A stretch of DNA of 40,252 nucleotides, taken from assembly GCA_964593555.1 (NCBI GenBank), contig CAZQIC010000029.1, positions 1 through 40,252 on the forward strand, given 5' to 3'. How positions within the stretch are numbered: the first letter of the stretch is position 1; each line of letters opens with the position of its first letter. This document shows, in pieces, positions 23,727 to 31,394 of this stretch. The notes under the pieces are model-generated. The model was given only the letters and a program-made list of their open reading frames with translations. It was not told where the DNA came from and searched no databases. This DNA is from CAZQIC01 sp964593555. GTDB taxonomy: Bacteria > Bacteroidota > Bacteroidia > JAFLBG01. The position numbers and the translations under genes are program-made.

Positions 23727-24311
23727 TTATTTTCCGGTGATAGTTTTTGTTTCTGTATAAACATGATCTCCTTTATCAGTCATATCATCATTTGCTGAAA
23801 CAGCAGCAGCATAAAAAGTCACAGGCCCTGCATTTGCAGAAGGAGCAGTCCAGTTGACTGTCCACTCACCAGTTCCTGTAGAAATTGCATCGGTACCGTT
23901 AAATGTATAGGTTACATATCGCCGACCCAACAATTGAAGTTGATTTTGTGCCATTTGTGTTCTCAGCGGATCAGTGATTTGGAATGCACCAATGTTGGTA
24001 CTATCGCTATTTGCCAATGCAACAATCTGGAATCCAAAGCGAGTTACACCCGGATCTGTAATCCTGATTTTTACAGGATACGTTTGATTGGCGGTGTATT
24101 TCGTGACGGCACCCATATCAATTGTCAAAGAAGCAGTACCCGAATTAATTGAGTTGTCATCATGGCAACCCACCGTAGCACAGCTTTGTTCGCCGGGCGC
24201 TCCTGTATGCGAAGCAGGGGCTCCGGAGCTTGACTTTTCAGGCACCATAGCCATCAACGCAACTGATGTTGCAATAGAAATAACTATTATAGCTTTTTTA
24301 GATTTCAACAT
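23727..24311 (-). CDS. Choice-of-anchor-V-like secreted protein without sorting tail
   Basis: The 194-residue protein has a signal peptide (IVISIATSVALMAMV) and one domain with GAPGEQSCATVGCHDDNSIN, ITDPGVTRFGFQIVALANSD and VNWTAPSANAGPVTFYAAAV. It aligns well with the domain of the following gene, including the CxxxxCH motif, but ends at TKTITGK with no T9SS tail. It may therefore stay in the periplasm or be a lipid-free export product. It lies between the multicopper oxidase and its paralog in one minus-strand transcript. Confidence 0.75.
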   Translation of the reverse strand: MLKSKKAIIVISIATSVALMAMVPEKSSSGAPASHTGAPGEQSCATVGCHDDNSINSGTASLTIDMGAVTKYTANQTYPVKIRITDPGVTRFGFQIVALANSDSTNIGAFQITDPLRTQMAQNQLQLLGRRYVTYTFNGTDAISTGTGEWTVNWTAPSANAGPVTFYAAAVSANDDMTDKGDHVYTETKTITGK

Positions 24312-24351
24312 TTTCTATTTTTTTAATTTATCTTTTTAATAAATTTTATTT

Positions 24352-26085
24352 CTACTGTTTAATAATTTTAAAAGCCGACAAATGTTCATTTTTATCACTA
24401 ACACTAATTATGTAAATTCCATTCGCTATACCTGCAATGTTAATTTCTGTTTTACCATTTGCAACTTTCGATCTGCCTTCCATAACAGCTTCCCCCAAAA
24501 GATTAAAGATTCTATAATCAAGTGTTGTGTTAAAATTGGAATTTAATTGCAATTGAATAGTTGAAAAAGCAGGGTTCGGAAATACATTTATTTTATTATC
24601 TGAAAAATGATTTTTTATTCCGGTTGAAGTAGTATCCAGCACAAGAAATGTTCCCATCATACCATCATCTTCGTGGTGCAACAAGTGACAATGGTACATA
24701 TAGGGAACCGAATCATCTGCAAAGGTCGTGAATTTTGTAATAAATCTTACTGTATCATTTGGCTGAACAAGAATCACATCCTTTAGGCCAGCATATTGAG
24801 GTGGGGGTGGATTTCCGTTTATATCTACCACAAAAAAAAGTATATCATGTATATGAAATGGGTGAGCGACCATAGTCTCATTCGTGAGCGACCAAATCTC
24901 TGTAGTATTTAAATAGGTGATAATATTTATCGAATCCATGTGGAACATTTTGTCGTTAATGAAAAAAGGCCCCTCCACAAATCCGTGCATTCCATTAACA
25001 GTTGTATCAGGAAAAAAGCGAAGATATCTCGTTACTGTAGCAGAAGAAGCAGGAATAGGAACTAAAGGGGCAAACGATGTGGGTATAGTTGTGATGGGAG
25101 AGGTGGTTGGAGCAGTAACATCAAATCGAATAATATTAAAATTGCTTCCATTAAGTGTGTTGGTGTAATACCCATCACCCATTACTATTGTGCTGGTTCC
25201 AACTGAATCTGCGCCAACAATTCCATTAGGTAATTCAGAAGAATAGCTCATTAAATATTTTTGCTGTCCGATTGTATCCGCACCAAAATCTATCAGAACT
25301 TCTGCACGTTCGCCGGTAGATAACCTTAATCTATTAGTGGAATACGGCTGTGATAATAGTCCGCCATCAGAAGCGATAAGATGAAAGTTGGATGAATCAG
25401 ACAAGCCAAAATAATATGTCCTATCTGCGGACGCATTAAGCAAGCGAAAACGAACTACCTGTTGGGGTACCTGAAGATAGGGATCCATTGTCCCATTTAC
25501 CATCATTACATCATCTTTATGAGAACCAATGATAAATTGCTTTGAGGCATCAAATGCTTTTGACTGAACAATCAATGGAAAATCATCAACTCCATACTTA
25601 CGTGGCAAGGCATAAGTGGCTTCAATACTATCTCGTACAATTATCAACCCTGCAAGCCCTCGTGTAATTTGCAACTCCGTTTTCCCTTCCCCATGCGGGT
25701 GATACCAAAACGTGGCAGCCTGATTAAGCATTTTAAAGGACGGGCTCCACGTTGCACCTGGATTTATAATTTGGTGAGGCCCTCCATCATTCATTGGCGC
25801 AACATGGAAACCATGCCAATGCACGGTAGTTGGCTGAATAAGATTATTCGTAACATTCAATGTAATACTGTCATCTTTATTTATAAGTAATGTTGGACCT
25901 AAAAAATTACCGTTGTACCCATAGGTAGGCGTATTAGTTCCTGAGTAAAAAGCCTTAGTGCTTGGTTGTGCGGTTAAACTGAAAGTTGTGCCACTCAATG
26001 TATCAGGGATAAACAATGCATTCTGCGCATATGTTACTGACGAAACATTAAGTACAAGCAAAAAACTCAATAAACAAGTTTTCAT
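24352..26085 (-). CDS. Secreted multicopper oxidase with T9SS sorting tail
   Basis: The 577-residue three-cupredoxin oxidase has all four copper motifs: HWHGFH (from residue 89), WYHPHG (127-132), HPFHIHD, and YHCHLLHHEDDGMM with the type 1 Cys at about 466. This is the CueO/CotA class, which oxidises Cu(I) to Cu(II) or phenolic substrates with oxygen. The signal peptide ends at TYAQ. From about residue 485 there is a T9SS sorting domain (INVFPNPAFSTIQLQL ... GIYIISVS), so the enzyme is exported across the outer membrane rather than staying in the periplasm. The context strongly favours copper detoxification. Confidence 0.93.
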   Translation of the reverse strand: MKTCLLSFLLVLNVSSVTYAQNALFIPDTLSGTTFSLTAQPSTKAFYSGTNTPTYGYNGNFLGPTLLINKDDSITLNVTNNLIQPTTVHWHGFHVAPMNDGGPHQIINPGATWSPSFKMLNQAATFWYHPHGEGKTELQITRGLAGLIIVRDSIEATYALPRKYGVDDFPLIVQSKAFDASKQFIIGSHKDDVMMVNGTMDPYLQVPQQVVRFRLLNASADRTYYFGLSDSSNFHLIASDGGLLSQPYSTNRLRLSTGERAEVLIDFGADTIGQQKYLMSYSSELPNGIVGADSVGTSTIVMGDGYYTNTLNGSNFNIIRFDVTAPTTSPITTIPTSFAPLVPIPASSATVTRYLRFFPDTTVNGMHGFVEGPFFINDKMFHMDSINIITYLNTTEIWSLTNETMVAHPFHIHDILFFVVDINGNPPPPQYAGLKDVILVQPNDTVRFITKFTTFADDSVPYMYHCHLLHHEDDGMMGTFLVLDTTSTGIKNHFSDNKINVFPNPAFSTIQLQLNSNFNTTLDYRIFNLLGEAVMEGRSKVANGKTEINIAGIANGIYIISVSDKNEHLSAFKIIKQ

Positions 26086-26099
26086 ATTAAGTCAAAATT

Positions 26100-26900
26100 T
26101 TATTGTTGAACAGTTATTGTTTTAGAAAACGTCTTTTGATTAAACTCACCTTTTACCAGGTAAATACCATTTGAAAGCGAGATAGGGAAATTTCTTCTCC
26201 ATATACCAGTCTGTATATTTTCTTCCGTCAGTTCGGCAACTTTTTGTCCGGCAATATTGGTAAGTTCCAGCTTCAACATTCCGGGCTCTTTTACTTCTAT
26301 GGATATAGCAAAATTATCGGCAATGGGATTTGGGAAAACAGCGATAGAAAAAGCTGAGTTGACATTTTGAATTCCTGCAAATGTAGTATCTAAAAAATTT
26401 CTAATTGCAGTTCCAATAATAGCTGTATCACTGGTTACAAATCCACTGGCGGTGTTAGAACTGGCGAGGTATAAAAGTTGGTGAGTATTACCCGCAGCAA
26501 CAGCTATCGTTGGCATACCACCTTGTCCGTAATAACTTGATTGCGTACCACCTGAATCAAATGGAACGGCAATAGAAGAAAATCCATTTGTACTAACCCA
26601 AGCTTGAACCCCTGTACAGGTTTCACTGTCATCCTCCGGTGCCACATAGAAACGCACTTTATTACCATATTGTGCAACTAAGTTTTGGATCATGGGCTTC
26701 ATGTCATTTGCGGCAGTGATACAGGATCCGCAAGTATGGAAAAACTCCATTATTACCACGTTACCCGAATCCAGTTCGCTGAATAAATGATGTGCTTGTC
26801 CATTGCAATCAGTCTTATTGAAATCCATAGCTGTTGTTTGAGCTTGGGAAGCAGTCGCAATAAACAATAAGGAAGCGGTAGTTAGTATTATTTTTTTCAT
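26100..26900 (-). CDS. Secreted thioredoxin-like protein with T9SS sorting tail (first gene of block)
   Basis: The 266-residue protein has a signal peptide (ATASQAQ), a thioredoxin-like domain with HTCGSC (about residue 57) and FYVAPEDDSETCTGVQAW, and a T9SS tail from about 185 (VFPNPIADNFAISIEV ... GIYLVKG). It is a paralog of 22021-22797. It is the first gene of the secreted block (thioredoxin-like, oxidase, two anchor-V-like, thioredoxin-like) and has a 140-bp upstream region with a palindrome. The oxidase follows after 14 bp. Confidence 0.82.
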   Translation of the reverse strand: MKKIILTTASLLFIATASQAQTTAMDFNKTDCNGQAHHLFSELDSGNVVIMEFFHTCGSCITAANDMKPMIQNLVAQYGNKVRFYVAPEDDSETCTGVQAWVSTNGFSSIAVPFDSGGTQSSYYGQGGMPTIAVAAGNTHQLLYLASSNTASGFVTSDTAIIGTAIRNFLDTTFAGIQNVNSAFSIAVFPNPIADNFAISIEVKEPGMLKLELTNIAGQKVAELTEENIQTGIWRRNFPISLSNGIYLVKGEFNQKTFSKTITVQQ

Positions 26901-26973
26901 TTATATATAGTTAATGTTTAATGATATTATATTTTTGGCTAATAAAAATACGAAAACAGAACTGCATCTTCCT

Positions 26974-26998
26974 TATACCTTTTTGCAAAAAACGTATA
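26974..26998 (-). promoter_or_regulatory. Palindromic site upstream of the secreted copper block
   Basis: A 12-bp perfect palindrome TTTTTGCAAAAA (26980-26991) is flanked by TATAC (26974-26978) and GTATA (26994-26998). The outer arms are offset by one base from the core centre. It lies about 75-100 bp upstream of the first ATG of the secreted block and is a good candidate operator for one of the HMA-AraC regulators or another copper regulator. No clear TAnnTTTG box is seen nearby. Confidence 0.45.
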
Positions 26999-27040
26999 CT
27001 TAAAAGCATAAATTATCAATGAATTTTCGACTATAATTGT

Positions 27041-27634
27041 CTATATCTTATCTATAGTGTTTCTCTTGTTATCTTGTTTGTTTTTGTAATTCCTCATAGA
27101 AATGCCAACTATCTCCTTGAACTGGCGGGAAAGGTGTTGTGGACTTTTATATCCTAGCTTGAAGGAAATTTCAGAAAATGATAAATCTCCATACTCAATA
27201 AGTTCCTTTGCTTTTTCAATTCGTTGAAGAATAATATACTTCTCAATTGTCATTGCCTTGTATTTAGAAAAAAGCGCACTTAAATATCTATAGGGTTTGC
27301 CTAACCTTTGAGCAATATATTTTGAATGTGATAGCTTACTCTGCTTTTCACCATTTCCCTCAACGTAATGTATCAATTCTATTATTGCAATCTTTATAGA
27401 TTCTACAATTTTTTCTTCGTGATCAATTATCAATTCAAATCCTTTTTCTTTTAGCCGTTTTTCAATTAAGACATTGTAATTTTCATTGGCAATAACAGGT
27501 GGCTTTGCATAAATAGCCTCTCCTAATTTTACGGATTCAACTTGCAGCCCCAGTCTTTTTAATACATCTGTTACCGCCATAATACAACGGTCGCAACACA
27601 TATTTTTAATTTTGATTGTCGTTTTCTTTTCCAT
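27041..27634 (-). CDS. AraC-type regulator with N-terminal HMA-like CxxC domain (copy 2)
   Basis: In this 197-residue protein the first 75 residues look like a heavy-metal-associated domain (IKIKNMCCDRCIMAVTDVLK with CxxC, then ending KEKGFELI). The C-terminal 100 residues are an AraC DNA-binding domain (EKYIILQRIEKAKELIEYGD, LSFSEISFKLGYKSPQHLSR, QFKEIVGISMRNYK). It would sense Cu(I) directly through the CxxC and switch the efflux or secreted genes. It closes the Cus transcript (26 bp after cusB2) and is followed by the promoter region of the secreted block. It is related to 37826-38386. Confidence 0.85.
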   Translation of the reverse strand: MEKKTTIKIKNMCCDRCIMAVTDVLKRLGLQVESVKLGEAIYAKPPVIANENYNVLIEKRLKEKGFELIIDHEEKIVESIKIAIIELIHYVEGNGEKQSKLSHSKYIAQRLGKPYRYLSALFSKYKAMTIEKYIILQRIEKAKELIEYGDLSFSEISFKLGYKSPQHLSRQFKEIVGISMRNYKNKQDNKRNTIDKI

Positions 27635-27659
27635 TAAGATTATTTAATGTTTTACACTA

Positions 27660-28874
27660 TCAATGCTCATGTCTTTGTCCTGCTCCGCTTTTAAGAATAA
27701 ACTCGCTGCTGATTAAATATGCGCCTTCGGTAACAACCACCTCTCCTTGTTTTAAACCAGATGTAATTTCAATCCAGTATTTATTTTCGGTGCCTGTTTC
27801 AACCATGCGCTGTTCAAATGTATCGTCATGCACAAATACCCATACGGTTTTCATTTTTTCCAATAGTACTGCCGATTTAGAAACCGCTAATACATTCTCA
27901 AATGATTTTTCGGGAATAACCGAAACCAATGCACCGGGAATGAGTTTATCTCCTGAATTAGTTACCTTGATTTTGAGCAGATGAACTCTTGTTTCTTCTT
28001 CTATTACAGGATTATTGTAAACTAATGTGCCTTTGTAAATCTCCTCGGGATTGCTTTCACTGAAAACCTGAAAGGTTTTGCTTTCTGCAATGCCCGAAAT
28101 TTCATTGGAATACAATTGCGCTTCTACCCAAACCTGATTGAGTAAAGTAATTTTTAAAAGTACACTGCCTTCCTCCACATACATGCCTTCTGTAATGTTT
28201 ACTTCGGTTACATAACCCGCTTCGGGGGAATAGAAAGTAATCAACGGACTTGCATTGCCCGACTTTTCTAAATCAGAAATTTGTTTTTCGGATAAGCCCC
28301 ACAAAAGCAATCTATTTTGGGCTGCGCTTACTAATTCGTTGATGAGTTTAAATGAGGTGGTTGCAGTTTTTGATTTTTCAAGCAGGGACAAAAATTCTTT
28401 TTTATCGGCTTGGAGTTGTTCACTGTAAATACTGTAAAGCGAGCTGCCGCGTTTAAGATAAACGCCTGTGGTTTTGATAAACAGTTTATCAATCCTTCCT
28501 TTCGCACGGCTGCTGATGGTTTTAACCTGTTCTTTATCAATAGCAACGGTTCCTATAATTGTTGACGCAGATAAAATGTTTTTGAAATTAACCGTGTCGG
28601 TTTTAATACCAGCTAATTTTTGTTTGTGCTTATCAATTGTGATAAAATTGCCTTTTTGTCCTGCATTTTGACTTTCCTTTTTCTCAACTTTGATTAAAGA
28701 CATATTACAAACCGGGCAAGATCCCGGTGTGCTGCTCACAACACTTGGATGCATAGGGCAGGTATAGTAACTGCCGGATGTTACCTCATGGTTTTCGTGT
28801 CCATTCTTACAACCCGCAAGTATGAGAATTGATAATAATATGCCTGCAACAATATGCTTCATCTTAGTTTGCAT
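27660..28874 (-). CDS. cusB: CusB-type periplasmic adaptor with metal-binding domain (second copy)
   Basis: The 404-residue lipoprotein (signal ending LILAGCKNG) begins with a heavy-metal-binding domain YTCPMHPSVV ... CPVCNMSLIKV, followed by the membrane-fusion-protein body: a lipoyl/hairpin part (SRAKGRIDKLFIKTTGVYLK), a beta-barrel and a membrane-proximal part (VLAVSKSAVLLEKMKTVWVF). It links the CusA pump to the outer-membrane channel. The C terminus is His-rich (GQRHEH). It overlaps the first cusB by 11 bp. Two adaptors in series are unusual; they could form a mixed complex or serve different pumps. Confidence 0.9.
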   Translation of the reverse strand: MQTKMKHIVAGILLSILILAGCKNGHENHEVTSGSYYTCPMHPSVVSSTPGSCPVCNMSLIKVEKKESQNAGQKGNFITIDKHKQKLAGIKTDTVNFKNILSASTIIGTVAIDKEQVKTISSRAKGRIDKLFIKTTGVYLKRGSSLYSIYSEQLQADKKEFLSLLEKSKTATTSFKLINELVSAAQNRLLLWGLSEKQISDLEKSGNASPLITFYSPEAGYVTEVNITEGMYVEEGSVLLKITLLNQVWVEAQLYSNEISGIAESKTFQVFSESNPEEIYKGTLVYNNPVIEEETRVHLLKIKVTNSGDKLIPGALVSVIPEKSFENVLAVSKSAVLLEKMKTVWVFVHDDTFEQRMVETGTENKYWIEITSGLKQGEVVVTEGAYLISSEFILKSGAGQRHEH

Positions 28875-30165
28875 TTAAAAAAGTTTCGCTGTCGGTCATC
28901 ATTCCTGCCTGCTTTGCAATTTCTTCATTGGCTGAAAGACCACTTTTAATAGTAGTTATTCCATTGTTGCTGGCTCCTGTAATTATTTTTCGTAACTGAA
29001 AAATGCCGGTGCCGCTTCGGGTAGTATCGGTTTTTACCCACACATATGCATTCAACCCTGTTTTGTAAACTGCCGAAGAAGGGACTTGTAAATTATTATT
29101 GTCTGTTAGGATGAATTGTGCGTTAACGAGTGAATTTATTTTCAGTAAATTATTTGAATTTGTCAACACTATTCTAAGCCTTGCAAAACGCTGATTTGCA
29201 TTTTCAAAAGTTTGTTCAATCAAAGCAACTCGTCCCTTAATCGTTTTTGAAGGATTGTTTTCAGAAACTATTTCTACGGATTGGTTTTCCTGAATTTGAT
29301 TTACATATTGATTAGAAACTGAAACCAATGCCCACACTTCCCGCAAATCGTTTACGCTGAAAAGTGTTTGCCCTTCGTTTACATACATACCTTCACGAAT
29401 TTGTGAAGCAGATCGAGCAAAAGAATTTTGGTTGCCAGTGCTTTGCTGCATACTCATGGTATTCATGGAGGCGGTATTTTTTGTGTCTGAATTTTGTTGT
29501 TGTGTTAGCTCCATGAAAAACACATAGCCATTTGCAGGACTGAAAACAGAAATAGATAAAGCTACGGTTCCATTTTTCTCTAACTGTGTAATTTGATTTT
29601 CGGTGATGCCTAACAAACGAAGTTTCTCTCTTGATTTTTCTATTAAGGAATTATCAGCAATTGATTTGAGAAGAAATAAGTGTTCTTCCTGAAAGGTGCG
29701 TAAATCGGGGCTATATATGTCCATAATTTTGTCGCCTTGTTTGACATATTGATTACTGAATTTGACATATAACTTTTCAATTCTTCCACTGAAACGGGCT
29801 GTAATCGATTTGTTTCTGCCTGGATCAATAGTGATGTATCCCTGTGCGTTTATTATTTCACCATTGCTGGCTGCGTGAAGTTTTACGGTTGCCTGATTGG
29901 ACAAAACTTGCTTGCTTGGTGAAATAGTTTGAACAAGTTCATCTTCCACCAATACGAGTTTCATTTTGCATATAGGGCAATTACCGGGTTCCGGGTAGGT
30001 TTTATTGCCTTCACATTTCATAGGACATGAATAAACAGCGGTATGCTGCTCGTGTTTACTCTCTTGCTGATGATTTTCGTGCTCATTTTTGCAGGATGGC
30101 AGCACAGAAAAGAACAACAACAAACCAATAAAGATGATGCTATTTAATTTCTTTCTCGTATTCAT
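28864..30165 (-). CDS. cusB: CusB-type periplasmic adaptor with metal-binding domain (first copy)
   Basis: The 433-residue lipoprotein (LPSC box) has a His-rich stretch (NEHENHQQESKHEQH), a heavy-metal-binding domain YSCPMKCEGNKTYPEPGNCP and ICKMKL, and the adaptor body (ITARFSGRIEKLYVKFSNQY, later SSAVYKTGLNAYVWVKTD). A Met-rich insert (MNTMSMQQSTGNQN) in the hairpin may bind Cu(I). It overlaps cusC by 26 bp and the second adaptor by 11 bp, so the three are translated from one message. Confidence 0.9.
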   Translation of the reverse strand: MNTRKKLNSIIFIGLLLFFSVLPSCKNEHENHQQESKHEQHTAVYSCPMKCEGNKTYPEPGNCPICKMKLVLVEDELVQTISPSKQVLSNQATVKLHAASNGEIINAQGYITIDPGRNKSITARFSGRIEKLYVKFSNQYVKQGDKIMDIYSPDLRTFQEEHLFLLKSIADNSLIEKSREKLRLLGITENQITQLEKNGTVALSISVFSPANGYVFFMELTQQQNSDTKNTASMNTMSMQQSTGNQNSFARSASQIREGMYVNEGQTLFSVNDLREVWALVSVSNQYVNQIQENQSVEIVSENNPSKTIKGRVALIEQTFENANQRFARLRIVLTNSNNLLKINSLVNAQFILTDNNNLQVPSSAVYKTGLNAYVWVKTDTTRSGTGIFQLRKIITGASNNGITTIKSGLSANEEIAKQAGMMTDSETFLNAN

Positions 30166-31390
30166 ATTCCGCCTCTAATTTTAAGATGTTAAACAGTTTG
30201 TCATACACTTCTAATTTTTTCATTAGCAACATTTCCCACGCATCCAGCAGCACAAAAAATTCACCGGTGTTTTGCTTGTAGGCAAGCAAATTAGCTTGCA
30301 GGTTGTTTTCATACGCAGGAATTATATTTTCGGTGTATCTCTGATATTGTGCATTTTCATAATTGAGTATAACAAGTTTTTCGGATAACATTCTTTTAGC
30401 CATCAGTTCCATTGTATACTTTTCCTGTTCCATTGACTGGATTTGAAAGCCGATTGATTTTGTTTCTGAATTATACATTTTAGATGACCAAGGAACAATT
30501 GGGATAGTCATCATGCCCATGACAGACCATTGGTTGGGCATACCGAACATTTGCATGTGTTCGCCACGAACGCCGAAGTCTGGTCTGTTCCCATTTTTCA
30601 TTACTTTTTGTTCTAGTCGCATGGACTGTATGTATTTTGACATGGCTATAATATCGCTGCGATTGGAAACGTTTCCCGTATCGGAAAGATTTAGTAAATA
30701 ATTTTTCGGAGTAACGAGCGTGTCAATTTGGAAAGTAGCGTTCACATCACGAACCATGAGGGTGTTCAAGCCGATGTTGCTTTCTGCAATCATTTGGTCA
30801 AGCATCAACAGCATGTTGTTGAGTTCAGCTAAACGAGCTTTAGCTTTGTAAATGGTTTGCAGTTGCGATTGGTTGTTGCTGAATTTTTCTTCGGATGTTG
30901 TGATTAAGAGGTAGAGTATTTCTTCACTTTCTTTTAGAATGAGTTTCTTTCTCCCGGCAACAAAACGATTGTAATACAAAATTTTTGCTTCTCTTCTTAA
31001 TTCGTTTTTTGTCCACTCGCTTTTACTTTTTTCAATTTCAGCCAATGAGTTGATGTAGCTCCTTTTTGAATTCAGTTTGCTTTGGTTAGGTATCATTTGT
31101 TCTAAAGAAAAAGCAATACCCGCCTGGTTCATGGGGTTATTTTGCTCACTGAGCATAGAAAAATTGTATGGCCATCGCATAACTCCTGTAGAGAAAGTGG
31201 GCGGCATCCATGCCTGTGCTCCATCTGTTTTTGCCTGTATAGATTGGATATTGTATTGATATTGAATGATAGAAGGGTAATTGGTTTCTACCTGTTGCAA
31301 TAATTTACCCAACGAAATATATGCGGTATCTTGTGCCTGGGCTTGGTGCAAAGACAACATAATTCCGAATACTAAAAATATATTTTTCAT
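30140..31390 (-). CDS. cusC: CusC/TolC-type outer-membrane efflux protein
   Basis: The 416-residue protein has a signal peptide (LHQAQAQ) and the long helical OEP pattern in two halves (LLQQVETNYPSIIQYQYNIQ and later LEQKVMKNGNRPDFGVRGEH). It forms the exit channel of the tripartite Cu/Ag pump. It is Met-rich in the middle (MQMFGMPNQWSVMGMMTIP), which suits copper handling. It starts 4 bp after the cusA C-terminal ORF and overlaps cusB. Confidence 0.9.
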   Translation of the reverse strand: MKNIFLVFGIMLSLHQAQAQDTAYISLGKLLQQVETNYPSIIQYQYNIQSIQAKTDGAQAWMPPTFSTGVMRWPYNFSMLSEQNNPMNQAGIAFSLEQMIPNQSKLNSKRSYINSLAEIEKSKSEWTKNELRREAKILYYNRFVAGRKKLILKESEEILYLLITTSEEKFSNNQSQLQTIYKAKARLAELNNMLLMLDQMIAESNIGLNTLMVRDVNATFQIDTLVTPKNYLLNLSDTGNVSNRSDIIAMSKYIQSMRLEQKVMKNGNRPDFGVRGEHMQMFGMPNQWSVMGMMTIPIVPWSSKMYNSETKSIGFQIQSMEQEKYTMELMAKRMLSEKLVILNYENAQYQRYTENIIPAYENNLQANLLAYKQNTGEFFVLLDAWEMLLMKKLEVYDKLFNILKLEAEYEYEKEIK

Positions 31391-31394
31391 TTGT

